Shown piece by piece: positions 35,236 through 46,140 of a DNA stretch of 64,000 bases. The notes beneath the pieces were generated by a model, which saw only the letters and a list, made by a program, of their open reading frames with translations, ran no database searches and was not told where the DNA came from. Numbering within the stretch: the first letter of the stretch is position 1; each line of letters begins with the position of its first letter. The stretch comes from Armigeres subalbatus (lineage: Eukaryota; Arthropoda; Insecta; Diptera; Culicidae). The stretch lies in NCBI RefSeq assembly GCF_024139115.2, contig NC_085141.1:177766994-177830993 (forward strand), read 5' to 3'. The position numbers and the translations under genes are program-made.

Positions 35236-36602
35236 CCAATATGCTCCTATCTATTATTTTGATACTTTTTTCGCCCAACCTACATAATGTTAGGTTGAGT
35301 TTTGTTACGCCCATCTCGACCACAATATATAAGGCAATATCCAGGATTCGAAAGGGGGAGAAAATGTGGAGTCTCTTCCCCTACTTCCAAATATTTATAC
35401 ACCCTCATATGTACATTGCGTAGGATAAAACGATAAAACAGAAATATAAGTTATGAAATAATTATTATCGTACTTCTGAAGAATGCAAATGTTCTCCTTT
35501 AATAATCGTTACAGATTTTCAGAAATTCGAATTTTTTGAGAAAAATATCGTCTTTTAGTCTTGAGCTTAGGCATATAGTGAGTGATAAATACTACCATAT
35601 ATTGGAATACTTATGATTTCATTGACTAAAGAAATTTATTTTTGTAATGGTTAAACGCCTGTCTATGGAACTGTAATAGATTTCCCAATATTCGCGCAAA
35701 ATGCACCAAATCCAAGACCGAAATGCACCGAATCCAAGAAAGTTACATAGTAATACTGCTACTCTGCACCACGCTAATCTCAAACGACTATCTGAATCGT
35801 CCGCGTATGCCGCTGTAACGACGATTATTGCATGGGGTGAGGAACGGGAAGCTGGTAGAAAATCTTTCTTCTCATTATCGATCCGCGGGCGGACAGAGCT
35901 GAGCGAGCATTCAAAAAGGAAGAGAGAAAGCTTTTTTTCTGACGCATCCAGCCAAGACAGATAGGGTGATAAAAGAGGTGCTTTCCGAAACATAGACCGA
36001 CCGGCCAATGATGATGATGTGATGCGTGCGTTTGGCGGCTGGTGAGAGAAAAGGCTTAACGCGCTTAACAGGAGACTTGGTCTGGGCAGGTTGGATCCAA
36101 AAGCGACGAACCGGCTGCATTCAAGTCACTGGACTGCGGCGGTGGATGATTCGCTGAATCTCTTTCTCTCTATTTTACTCTTTTTTGTTGGATACTCATC
36201 ATTGTTTCTCTTTGATCCACAGTGGTATCGCGGCATTTGCTTATTAGCTTTTCACATTTCTTCTCCCCGTTGTTGTCTCGGGTTATTATCTGCGCTTACT
36301 TTTCCCTCATTCATGCCTTGCGTGAGGCCGCCCGCTCTTGTGCAGTAGTTTGGGCAATGCACGTTTTTCATCTTGGAGCGTGTGGGGTGTATTCTCTCTC
36401 CCCGTGGTGCTGGGGTTTACCTTCTACCTTGAAGTCGTTAAGCCGTCCGCCACGCCGTTGTTCGTGGCCGTTATAGCCGCCGCCGTTGTCGTGCGCGATG
36501 ATGCATTATTACTTCCACTTGCGCCCGCTATGGTCTGGAAGCCTGCAATCGGCGCTGCGGCCTTCCGATAACGTTACCATCATCTGCGGATCGAACTCTC
36601 CG
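35236..36602. other. Possible host upstream region
   Basis: No transposon signature is visible from about 35620 to 36600, and GC content is higher than the rest of the window, especially 36330-36600 (GCCGCCGCCGTTGTCGTGCG). Open frames on both strands reflect composition. It lies directly upstream of the candidate core promoter at 36603, so it could be host promoter DNA. Confidence 0.4.
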
Positions 36603-36636
36603 TCAGTGGTCTCTTGACTGCGATCCGGTACAGTCG
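36603..36636 (+). promoter_or_regulatory. Candidate Inr-DPE core promoter
   Basis: TCAGTG at 36603-36608 matches the insect initiator with the A at 36605 as +1. AGTCG at 36632-36636 falls exactly at +28 to +32 and fits the downstream promoter element RGWYV. No TATA box lies upstream, as expected for a DPE promoter. The spacing is what makes it notable; each motif alone is weak. Confidence 0.45.
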
Positions 36637-37273
36637 CGTCGTGGTGCTCGTCGCTAGTTCCCGAACGATTTCGGGTTGGTGGTCCTGCCGAGACTTGGAA
36701 ATTGTTGATCGGTTTTCGGTGCATTTTTTGTGTGTTGAGTTAATTTGTTGAGACTATATTTTGTTGGGATCGTTGCAGTAAATCTGCACATTTTTTTCGT
36801 TGAGGTGCTGGAAGCGATTCACGCCTTTAAGCTAGAAGCAGTCTATTATGTGCGAACTTTCTTACGACTCGTGGACAGTACAAGTGGAATAGAGATTTTG
36901 GTGCTTTCAAGAAGTGCATGAAAATTGCAAGCAGACAACATTTACTCAGTGGAGGAATTTGTGTTATTAAGTGCAGTGGGTTTTGATTTGTGAAGAATTT
37001 CAAGAAAATCTTCAATTGATGTATGGAGTATTCTATGGAATGAGTGTGAATTTTTTTCTCGAACCAGGAGCGATGCAGATTTGAAAGGAAGATCAATCAT
37101 TGTGCTGGTGATCATTTCCGACAAGTTATTATCATATCTGAACACAGTCGGTGCACAAATGGATTTATGCTACATAGCGGATGCTTTAACGAGTGCAATT
37201 GGAAAGGCAGTGGTGCAAAGTTATTGGAACGTGTTATAAACTATAAAAAGCAGTGTTTATTAGTTTGATAAAG
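36605..37273 (+). other. Candidate host 5' untranslated exon
   Basis: Runs from the putative start site to a consensus donor AAG|GTGAGT (intron from 37274). No long reading frame is present; a short frame at 37159-37239 (26 codons) would be an upstream ORF. Sequence is non-repetitive by eye. If real, it is the first exon of a gene whose coding exons lie outside or far downstream, as is common with the long introns of Aedes. Confidence 0.35.
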
Positions 37274-37860
37274 GTGAGTTTTATGACTTATTTAAAATTG
37301 TCTGCTTTTAAGACATTTTTTTAATGAATTAGCTGTTATTCTAAGTTGAAAGATCAACAAAAAAGGTTTTATTCACTAAATAACATTTGAATTTCCGTGC
37401 TTTGCATCATCATTTGAACTTTTATTATTTGAAGATAGGATTTGGTTTACATTTAGTAATATCTGGGGAAACAAATTGAAGCTTTTTGAAGCAAACAATT
37501 TGTACATCAATATATCGAACGTGTTCAAATTTCATTGAGTCTTATGAAGTCAACTGCAGCATGGCTTCGAAACATTCTCATGTTGACTATTTCCTGGTTT
37601 TAATAGATACTTCTCCAAAATTTAGATTATCTTCGAAGCAACCACATATGAAACCAAACATGGAAGCATCTTTTGTCATAAGGCGATTTAGTACTATTTT
37701 TTAATTGCATCACTTTGTAAATTTAAATATATGTATATAGCCTCAATAGTTAGGTAGTCTCTTCTTAATTTCTAAGTCGAGTCAAAACGAGGTACCGAAG
37801 ACAATCTTACTATTGAGGTCGATATAAGAATTTGTAAAGTTATAAAGCTCGAAAACAAGT
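37274..37860. other. Unassigned; intronic if the upstream exon is real
   Basis: AT-rich, begins with the candidate donor. No gene seen. Confidence 0.35.
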
Positions 37861-38054
37861 AGGGGAGCAGACGGCTTTGGCAGGTTTTGTTCTATTATTG
37901 ACAGGGGGGTTTTTGTCGACCGAATTTTATGAAATTTGGCCACAATATTCTTTGATATGCAAAGAATGTTTGGGCCAAATTTAAGCATAATCAAACATTA
38001 AGACCCCTCCTGACAATAATAGAACTAAACCTGCCAAAGCCGTCATTACTACTA
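37861..38054. mobile_element. TAGGG-ended MITE, family 2, copy 1
   Basis: GACGGCTTTGGCAGGTTTTG, then TTCTATTATTG at the left is mirrored at the right with one mismatch in 31 bp. Internal phrase GAATTTTATGAAATTTGGCC, then ACAATATTCTTTGATATGCA. A second copy lies at 58604-58795. The outer end begins TAGGGGAG. Confidence 0.85.
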
Positions 38055-38898
38055 TCTCTTAAAAACAGAAAAATAGTGATTTTAAAATTAATCTTAAAAT
38101 TTTTAAATTATAAAAAGGATGAATAAACGGTGAGAAGTTGGCGTTATTGTACATGGTGTCTGCAAATTATCCGCACAACGAAACAGGTCTATAAAATTTT
38201 GAATTTTTAACAATTTAAAAATCTAGCGTGCATTGCAGGTTATTATAAAAGGATTACATGAAACAAACTTTATTCATTCATTCCAAAATGACCCCTTAAT
38301 CCTGAGTTATACGTCTTTGGCCACGTCGGAGAATAATAACGATGGTCGTACAGATACTTCATAGACATTGCTTGATAATTGTGTCATGATATCAAATGTC
38401 TCAGTGATATATTCGGTAAGTTGGAAGGCCATTTCTTTTTGTTCAAAAAACACAAAAAAACATTCATGAAGACTAAAAATCTATTTTGAACATGAAATGT
38501 GTCCCTGTTTTGTTATGCCCATAGATTCAATCAATTATTTTCTGTTTCTGCTGTATAGAAGCAAACTGTCAAAATCTGTACGGAAAATTTGCGGTCATCA
38601 TGTATCTAGCAAAATAAAAGAAGTGCCGAAATCTACAATTATTATTACAAATATTCAAAAGTAAGCAATGAATAATATTTTAATGTACTGAAATGCTTCA
38701 AAAACAATTGCAAATATTGTCTTATTAGAGAAAAATGTTGACATGTTGTACTTTCAGTATAGATACAATTCCCAAGATACAATACGTGCAACTATCAAGC
38801 AAAAATGTATTCTATTGTATACTTTACACTATATGGTACATAAATTTGTTATACTATTGAACCAATAGTACATGTTTATTTAAGAAGCAACGTAGTAC
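38055..38898. other. Unassigned AT-rich DNA
   Basis: No gene or element end recognised. Confidence 0.4.
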
Positions 38899-39308
38899 AG
38901 TGTCGAATCGATTTTGTCACTCCCCGATTTTGTCTACCCACGATTTTGTGTACCACCGATTTTATCTCGTTTTCGACCCGATTTTGTCACCCTAAATTTT
39001 TTTTTCAAAATTTGAGTCGTTCTTTTTATTTTTGTGAATAATACCGCAAGCAACGATGGTTTTCATGAAATAACTTTCACCGCCTGTGGTTTATTATAAA
39101 TCATTTCTAAGTACCTGTCAATGATTTTTTAAGCCTTTTCGACAAGAAATAACGGGTACCGTTCACACATTTTTCCTCTTCAAGACATAAACTGATTCAT
39201 ATTTGTGAAATGAATTAAAAAAAAAAAGATTTTTTTTTTATTTTGTCACATTCTCTATTTTATCACCACAAAATTCAACAAGGAGTGATAAAATCGGGAT
39301 ATTACTGA
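38899..39308. mobile_element. Probable MITE with CCCGATTTTGTCAC ends
   Basis: The left side repeats CGATTTTGTCACTCCCCGAT and CCACGATTTTGTGTACCACC, then CGACCCGATTTTGTCACC. The right side ends with GGAGTGATAAAATCGGG, an imperfect inverse. The ends are diverged, so boundaries are approximate. Confidence 0.5.
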
Positions 39309-40254
39309 ATTTCTTTCGGTGCTTAAAATTCTCAATTTGACTGTTATTCTCATTGCTACATCTCTTTTACTGAAACAATTCAGAATATTATATTGTTCAG
39401 AGCTAAGTAGCAAGTTACCCAACGTTTTATTTATCGTGTGTTTTAAAATCTTTGTAGAAAAAACCTTAAAGAGAAATTTTATCCACACAAAAAAAGGCAA
39501 AATTTGTAAATTTGTAAAAAATGTAAGCTCTCAAACAAATATTGTAAGAAAAGCTTACAAAATTGTTAGATTTTTATACAATACTTGTATAAGAATCTAG
39601 CAATTTTGCATATGCTCAGTTCTTATACAGGTTTTGGTAGATTCTCATACAGAATTGTTAGAAAATCTAACAACCGCTGGTTGGGTGTACCACCAAGCCA
39701 GTAGTGACGGGAAATGTCATTTCGATGGCATGGAAGCAATTTGTTAATAACTTTTCTCACAAGTTATTCCTGAAACTTTTTCTAATAAGTCATTACAGGT
39801 AAACTTCGATATACCGTACATATCGATTCTAAAGTTGTACTTTATATCGAATTGTACGTTATATCGAAGCATGGGTAATCATCCTTATTTTACACTACTT
39901 AAATGTTGTACTATCATGTACTTTATAGGCGAATATTTTTTTTATATAAGGCTCAGCTAGCAGTGTGAAACGGCTTTTCTTGTCAACAATTCCTACAAAC
40001 TTGTTCGCTACTAAGAAAAATGAACCGAAGAATTGAATTCTTCATTTCATATCTATATAAAGCACAGGAAATAAGAGGCTAAGAAGCACAGGAAACACAA
40101 GGCTTGCTTTTCGTTGCATCGTTTGCATGAATATTCATTTATTGAGTATCCGCGATCTTTAGTGGATTTAAACTATGGCACGATGGGGCACACCCATTTT
40201 GATCAATGTTCTTCGAAATTTCCGATTGAATTTCTGAATAAAAGTCTGAAAAAA
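39309..40254. other. Unassigned, with a 66-bp hairpin
   Basis: A short inverted repeat lies at 39803-39868 (CTTCGATATACCGTAC and GTACGTTATATCGAAG), probably a very small foldback element. The 93-codon frame at 39319-39600 resembles nothing. The rest shows no feature. Confidence 0.45.
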
Positions 40255-40480
40255 TGTAGGTTTGTTTCATCGGAAATTCCTTTGATAATTATTTCAGAGA
40301 TTCCTTTAGGAATTCTTTTCCTCAATAAATCCATTCAAAATACTTATATTTTGTTGAATGTATTCTTCCAGAAATTTTAATACTTCCTTTAAGGTATTTC
40401 CAACAGAATGTCTGAAGGAATTTTTGATGGAATTTTCAACGAAATAATCAACAATTTTCTAAAAGGATAACTCTAAAGGA
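40255..40480. repeat. Degenerate GGAATTCCTTT tract
   Basis: GGAAATTCCTTT, GAGATTCCTTTAGGAATTC and GGAATTTTTGATGGAATTTTC phrases, a decayed relative of the 10440 array. Confidence 0.5.
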
Positions 40481-41512
40481 GTACTCTAAATTTGAAATTG
40501 GTGACGTGAGAGCCGAATTAGTGTCAAATGCCATTTTTAAAGATTCGTTCTCATGCCTCACACTTTGTATTTAGAATAATGACCTGTTTGACAAAATTCT
40601 TGCATCCTTTAAGCATTACATGTTAATAAAAAAAATCCGATGTGTAAATTACTTGTGAAAAAGCTATTAGCTTCTTGTTTTTTTTACATTTCTTATCACT
40701 GCCACCAACAAAGGTGACTTCATATATAAATTCTGTTTGTACACAAAGTTGTTCCATATTGCATGATTCAGCGAGAAATCATAAAACTATTTTTACACAA
40801 CCTTGAGCTTTATTTTAAAAACGGAATGCATCCCCCGTGTAAAAAATCGAATGTACACCATCCGCTCGAAATTTTCTAATATTTTTAACAAACTTTCATT
40901 GGAACTCTAGCATACATTTTCTTTACTACAAATTAAGGAACTATTTTCGAGAGCTTAGAGGCGGATACTATTTTGCAGCGTAAACGTATTATTTCGTCGG
41001 CTCTGGCATGCTCACTAATGTGAGCCGAACAGGGAATCAATATCCGAGCAAAGCCTAACAACATACCCTTTGTCATCAACAGAGTTTGTTACTGACAAAC
41101 ACACCTAGCAACAAGCCTTAATCAGAAGCCGAACACAATATGACAAAAATCATTTGCCTTACCTGATCTGATGTTTCCGAAAATACGATGCTATTTTTGT
41201 AATCAGAGTTAGATTCTCGAATATTTCCATAAAAGCAGGAACTACGATAGCTTAAAACCAACATTTGCTGAAGTGATGATGCAAAATAACGGAATGAAAA
41301 GCTAGCAACAAAATTGTCTTCTTTTTTGTTGCTGACAAAAAAAATCGGATCTTTGTCATTATTATCTTCGACAAAAACAAAGCTTTGTCGTTGGTTCTAT
41401 TTTGTCGTTTGTTTTGCATGCGCTCCCAAGAAAAATTGACTCCCTGGTGCCGAAACTGTCCAGAATGCGAGTCTATATAAATAAAAATGAGTTGAAGCTA
41501 CCCAATCAAGAG
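40481..41512. other. Unassigned AT-rich DNA
   Basis: No gene recognised. A cluster of TTTGTC/GACAAA words at 41070-41410 is suggestive of an old inverted repeat but I could not define ends. Confidence 0.4.
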
Positions 41513-41760
41513 AGAATAACAAATTTATATCATATTGTGTTACTGAGTTCAACAGTTTTTCTAACATAGACTGTTATAAACTTGATTCAGGATGTTGTTA
41601 AAATAACTAAATTTTCTACCAAAACAATAAAACATAACTAATTCTGTTATAATTTTGTTAAGAAAAAATGTGATAATAATTTATCATAACTCGATTGTAT
41701 CAACGGTTGTTATAAATAACTGATGTTGTTATAATCATGTTATAATCTTGTTTTGCCTTT
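41513..41760. repeat. Dispersed AT-rich repeat rich in TTGTTATAA
   Basis: Starts GAGAATAACAAATTTATATC, related to the motif at about 10112. It then carries repeated TTGTTATAA/TTATAAC words (41570-41760) on both strands. Confidence 0.45.
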
Positions 41761-41929
41761 CCTAGTCGGGTACGTTTGTCACGATTTAGCTCGCAACGGA
41801 TTTGCGAGATTTCTTCTCTGGTTGACTCCTTTTAGGATCTGCAGAGTTTATAGGGTAAAAATGGAGAATTTGATGGAAAAAGTTGAAAAATCTTTAAAAT
41901 TTAGTTGGCTGTGAAGTAAACCAAAACAA

Positions 41930-42120
41930 TTGAAATTCATTGATTTTTCGGGTTGTATACTATTTCGCCGAAAAACATTTCGCGGAATTTTTTTTCGTGA
42001 TGCGACATTCCTCAGAATGTATCAACTCTCCGAAACACATTTCGCGGAATTTACCTTTTCACCGGAAATCATTCCACGGAATGCCATTTGGCGGAATTCA
42101 GTTAGAATAATTATCATTCA
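41930..42120. repeat. CATTTCGCGGAAT word tract
   Basis: ACATTTCGCGGAATTT occurs twice (about 41970 and 42038), with variants ATTCCACGGAATGCC and CCATTTGGCGGAATTC, about 25-70 bp apart. No coding function. Confidence 0.55.
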
Positions 42121-42177
42121 AATATTTACCGATTTCTGTTCAATTACATGAAATCCGGGCTATTTTTTTTTAATTTA

Positions 42178-42530
42178 ATGCAAACCCGAACCCGACCCCT
42201 ACCCGAGAATTTACCAACTCGAACCCGACATAATTTGATTATTTAAACGCGCACAAAAGTTTTCGCCGGAAAATTCAAACTAGATATTTTCTGGTTCTCT
42301 TTAAATTGAAAAAAATGTAAGCCCAAACAACGAACTAGCCTCACAATTAACAAAACTGAATAAAATAATTTTCAGTATTTTATTTCTTAAACCCGTACCC
42401 GACCCGGACCCGATTTTGTTTTTATCTCACAAACCCGTACCCGATCCGAACCCGATATTGTACAAATTTTTCAAATCCCAACCCATCGGGTTCGGGTTCG
42501 ATTCGGGTTGCGGATTTCAAAACCTGAATC
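42178..42530. mobile_element. Foldback repeat with AACCCGAACCCGACCC ends
   Basis: The left side reads CAAACCCGAACCCGACCCC and the right side the inverse CGGGTTCGGGTTCGATTCGG. The same CCCG(A/T)ACC words recur at 42395-42470 inside. Opposed ends argue for a foldback element and not a telomeric tract. Confidence 0.6.
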
Positions 42531-42543
42531 ACCACCATATCTA

Positions 42544-42712
42544 CTGCCCGGTAAAAGGCGAAAGGAGTTGCTAATGTCTTCTTTCAAATAACACCTCTTC
42601 CCGGTATAAGGCGAAGGGAGGGTTACGCCTTCTTTAAATGGATGCATTTTCCCGGTATAAGGCGAAAGGAGTTTATAATGTCTTCTTTAAAAGAACGCGT
42701 CTGTCCGGTATA
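42544..42712 (+). repeat. Dimeric 53/56-bp satellite, left part
   Basis: Units starting CCCGGTATAAGGCGAA at about 42546, 42601, 42651 and 42704. They alternate between type A (GGGAGGGTTACGCCTTC, then TTTAAATGGATGCAT) and type B (AGGAGTTTATAATGTCTTCT, then TTAAAAGAACGCGT). The array is cut at 42712 by the RTE-like insertion and resumes at 45809. Confidence 0.85.
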
Positions 42713-42989
42713 TCCGGTAAATTTGACCCGACTGATCGAGCGTCTGTCCACCAAGGAGGTGCGGCTCCAACAGCGTCTGTTCTGGCATCCAGTGGCGGCT
42801 GGAGTATGAAATGCTATTTCCCCGGAAGCTATACCTGAGATGGCAGCCCCATCCCGGTGGATGAGGGAACCTTGGGCCCAAATAACAACCTACTGTTCCC
42901 GAAACATCAATTAGTTTGAGAATCCGATAATGAAAGAATACGAACTGATTTTACGACGACTCTTACCGCGAAACAACGGACACGAATAG

Positions 42990-44330
42990 GAACATGAAAC
43001 GTTTTAACCCTAGCCCAGCAGGGTAAATTAGCACAACTTGCCAATGAGGCACGCCGCATTGAGATCCTGGGAGCTTGAGATCCTGGGACTGAGTGAAGTC
43101 CGTTGGCCAAACTTTAGAGAACACAAAACGTCGTCGGGGCAAGTTCTGCTATACTCTAAGCGCTCAGGCACACTCTGCGCTTATGAAGTGGGAACCTATT
43201 AGTGAAAGGATAATCGTTGCCAGATTTAGAACACGGATCCGAAACCTTACTATAATCCAATGTTATGCGCCAACCGATGCTGCCTATCTGCAAGACAAAG
43301 AGAACTTCTACAGTCAACTCAATGCCATCGTAGATAAGAATTTCCGAAGGGTGATATCAAGATCTGTTTGGGCGACTTCAATGCGAAGATCGGATCCGAC
43401 AACTCGGAACCATGAGCGCATTATGGGACGCCATGGTCTCGGAGAAATGAGCGAAAACGGAGAGCTGTTCGCAGCAATTTTTGTGGTAATAACGACATGG
43501 TGAATCGGGGATCGCTCTTCCCTCATCAACCGGTTTGCAATGTCACTTGGGTCTCCCGTGACGGCTTTACAGAAAAATCAAATCGACCACATCTGCATCA
43601 GCCGAAAATGGAAACGGAGCCTTCTTGATGTACGGAATAAACGTAGTGCCGATATCGCGTCTGATCATCACCTCCTCATCGGCGAAATACGCCTGCGCAT
43701 TGCGCGGATTCGTCAACGCAGGAAGGAAAAGAGTTGGACGACGATTCAACACACGCCGACTGGAAGATGCCACGGTGAAACGGTCCTTCGTTGAAGACCT
43801 GATGTGCTGCAGATATTCCGGAAGGTGGCAGCGTGGAAGACCAATGGACCGCCATCAAGAATGCCTTCATCGCCACCAGCGAGAACAATCTGGGCGAACT
43901 ACGCACCAGAGAAAACAATGGATCACCGATGACACCTGGAGGAAGATAGAGGAGCGAAGAGAAGCCAAAGCCGCGATAGAGCGATCGAAAACCAGAGGAG
44001 CCAAAGTCTTAGCCCGTCAACGATACACGGCTCTTGAGAAGGAAGTAAAACGCTCATGTCGACGGGACACGAGCGTGGGCAGACTCTCTGGCCGACGAAG
44101 GAGAGAGACCGCCACCGGGACATTCGCCTCCTCTCGATATCTCACGACGCTAAGCGGGGCGAAGATGAAGCAACGATGCCTGTGAAGACGCGAATGATCA
44201 GTTATTGACGACAACTGACCAGTGAAACGCTGGTTCGAGCACTCGAACAACTTTTCGGCCAACCAGGCCATCACCACCTCGGCATGATCTGCCCAGGATC
44301 CGACGTATAACACGTGTCAATACCGAAGCT
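42990..44330 (+). pseudogene. RTE-like AP endonuclease and linker
   Basis: Readable in pieces: a GKLAQLANEARR start near 43020, LGLSEVRWP near 43085, the frame 43093-43503 with IQCYAPTDAAYLQDKENF and IMGRHGLGEMSENGE, then 43540-43794 with NQIDHICISRKW and SADIASDHHLL, the last being the catalytic histidine region. The catalytic LGDFNAK block is present but out of frame near 43365. The linker 43800-44330 is basic and full of stops. The endonuclease would nick DNA for target-primed reverse transcription; this copy cannot make it. Confidence 0.8.
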
Positions 44331-44399
44331 CCATCACTGCTAGAGATTCAAACAGCCATCAAAGCATGAAATCGAATAAAACCCCAGGGTCGACCGCAT

Positions 44400-45790
44400 A
44401 TCAGCCGAGATGCTCAAAGCTGACCCCATGACATCCGCTCAACTACTGCATGTTTATTTCGTAATATCTGGGACACCAACTTTCCCGGTCGACTGGATGC
44501 AGGTATCAGTGAAGGTGCCCAAAAGGTGACCTGACTGTATGCGATAACTGGCGAGGCATTATGTTGCTGTGTACCGTTCTCAAAGTTCTGTGCAAAATTA
44601 TCCCAGCCCGGATTCAGGAGAAGATCGCTGCGCCTCTCCGGCGGCAGCAGGCGGATTCCGTGCCGGAAGATCCTGTACCATATTGTCACGCTCCGCATCA
44701 TTTGGAGCAGGTCAACGAATTCCGAGTCCTACTTGGATTCATTGACTGAAAAGCTTCGACCGTCTCAATCACGAGAATATGTGGGGCGCCCTGAGACGCA
44801 AGGGGTTCCTGAGAAAATCATCGGCCTCATCGAAGCACAGTACGAGGCCTTTTCGTGTAGAGTGCTGCACATATCTGGTCTGACCCTATCCGGGTCGTAG
44901 CTGGTGTGAGGCGATGTATTCTATCACGTTACTGTTCCTCATCGTAATCGATGATTGGTAGATCGATTGACCGTGAACAAACCGCGGGTCGCAGGCGCAT
45001 AACCATGGAGCACCTAAACGACTTCGAATTGGCGGATGACGTTGCACTACTCGCGCAACGGCGCTCTGATATGCAGAGTAAGCTCAACGACCTTGCCGAT
45101 CGTCCTCCTCGGCAGGTTTAGTCATCAACGTCAACAAAACCAAATCGTTGGATGTAAACACGGTGACTCCTTCCAGTTTCACAGTAGCCGGGCAACCAGT
45201 GGAGAATGTTGAAAGCTTCCAATATCTTGAGCCAAATGGCGTCAGACGGCGGTACCAAGATCGACATAGGCGCACGGATCAAGAAAGCAAGGGCTGCCTT
45301 TGCGAGTTTAAGAAATATCTGAAAACAGGCAGATAAGTGAACGCACCAAAATACGAATTTTCCTCTAACGTGAAATCTGTGCTGTTATACGCTAGCGAAA
45401 CATGGTATCAGTGGAGAACACTCAACGGCTGCAGGTGTTCATTAACAGATGCCTGCGGTATATAATTCGGGCCTGGTGGCCTCACAACTGGATCTCAAAC
45501 AACGAGCTCCATCGTCGTTGTCACCAGAGGCCGATAACAACAGAAATTCGGGATCGGAAGGGGCTGGGTCACACACTCTACGTAGGGCGAAACGAAATCT
45601 GTAAGCAAGCATTAGACTGGAACCCAGCGGACATCGCAGCAGAGGCAGACCCAGAGGCTCATGGCGGAGAAGCCTCAATAAAGAAATAAAGAAGTCGACC
45701 GAAATCTAACCTGGCACAGGTGAAAGCGATAGCCGGGCATCGCTTAGGATGGAGATCTTTCGTCGGCTTTGCACACCGGAGGTGCAGGAT
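44400..45790 (+). pseudogene. RTE-like reverse transcriptase (heavily decayed)
   Basis: Blocks in order: GIMLLCTVLKVLCKII near 44570, EDPVPYCHAPHHLEQ, LLGFID (first catalytic aspartate) near 44740, then HLNDFELADDVALLA near 45030, which keeps the ADD catalytic pair. KIDIGARIKKARAAFASL near 45260, LQVFINRCLRYI near 45430 and a basic C-terminal RPRGSWRRSL segment follow. Stops are frequent. Confidence 0.8.
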
Positions 45791-45808
45791 CCATAAGTAA
45801 GTAAGTAG

Positions 45809-46140
45809 TCTGTCCGGTATACGGCGTAGGAAGGGTAACGCCTTTAAATTGATGCATCTGCCCGGTATAAGGCGAAGGGAGGGGGTAACGCCTTCTTTAA
45901 ATGGATGCATCTAGCTGGTATAAAGCGCAAGGAGTTGATAATGCATTCTTTAAAAGAAAGCGTCTGCCCGGTATAGGGCGGAGGGAGGGGAAACGCCTTC
46001 TTTAAATGGATGCATCTGCCCGGTATAAGGCGAAAGAAGTTGACAATGCTTTCTTTAAAAGAACGTCTGCCTGGTATAAGGCGAAAGGAGGAGTAATGTC
46101 TTCTTTAAATGGATGTATCTGCCCGGTATAAGGGGCAATT
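45809..46140 (+). repeat. Dimeric 53/56-bp satellite, right part
   Basis: Six units from 45809 to about 46135, again alternating type A (GGTAACGCCTTCTTTAAATG) and type B (GTTGATAATGCATTCTTTAA, then AAGAA). The last unit ends GCCCGGTATAAGG. Left and right parts join cleanly if the RTE-like insert is removed. Confidence 0.85.

Larger units (their letters stand above)
42713..45808 (+). mobile_element. RTE-like non-LTR retrotransposon inserted in the satellite
   Basis: A 3.1-kb insertion flanked by a 13-bp direct repeat TCTGTCCGGTATA (42700-42712 and 45809-45821). It has one decayed ORF with endonuclease then RT, and the 3' tail ATAAGTAAGTAAGTAG. The order, length and TAAG tail fit an RTE-like element. 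The target repeat variant (TGTCC rather than TGCCC) is the same on both sides, which supports duplication rather than chance similarity between units. Confidence 0.85.

Noticed and set aside
35619..36724. Several overlapping frames of 70-130 codons
   Set aside because: Open on both strands because of higher GC; none resembles a known protein.
42178..42530. Interstitial telomere tract
   Set aside because: Words face inward from both ends, which fits a foldback; dipteran chromosome ends also do not use such hexamers.
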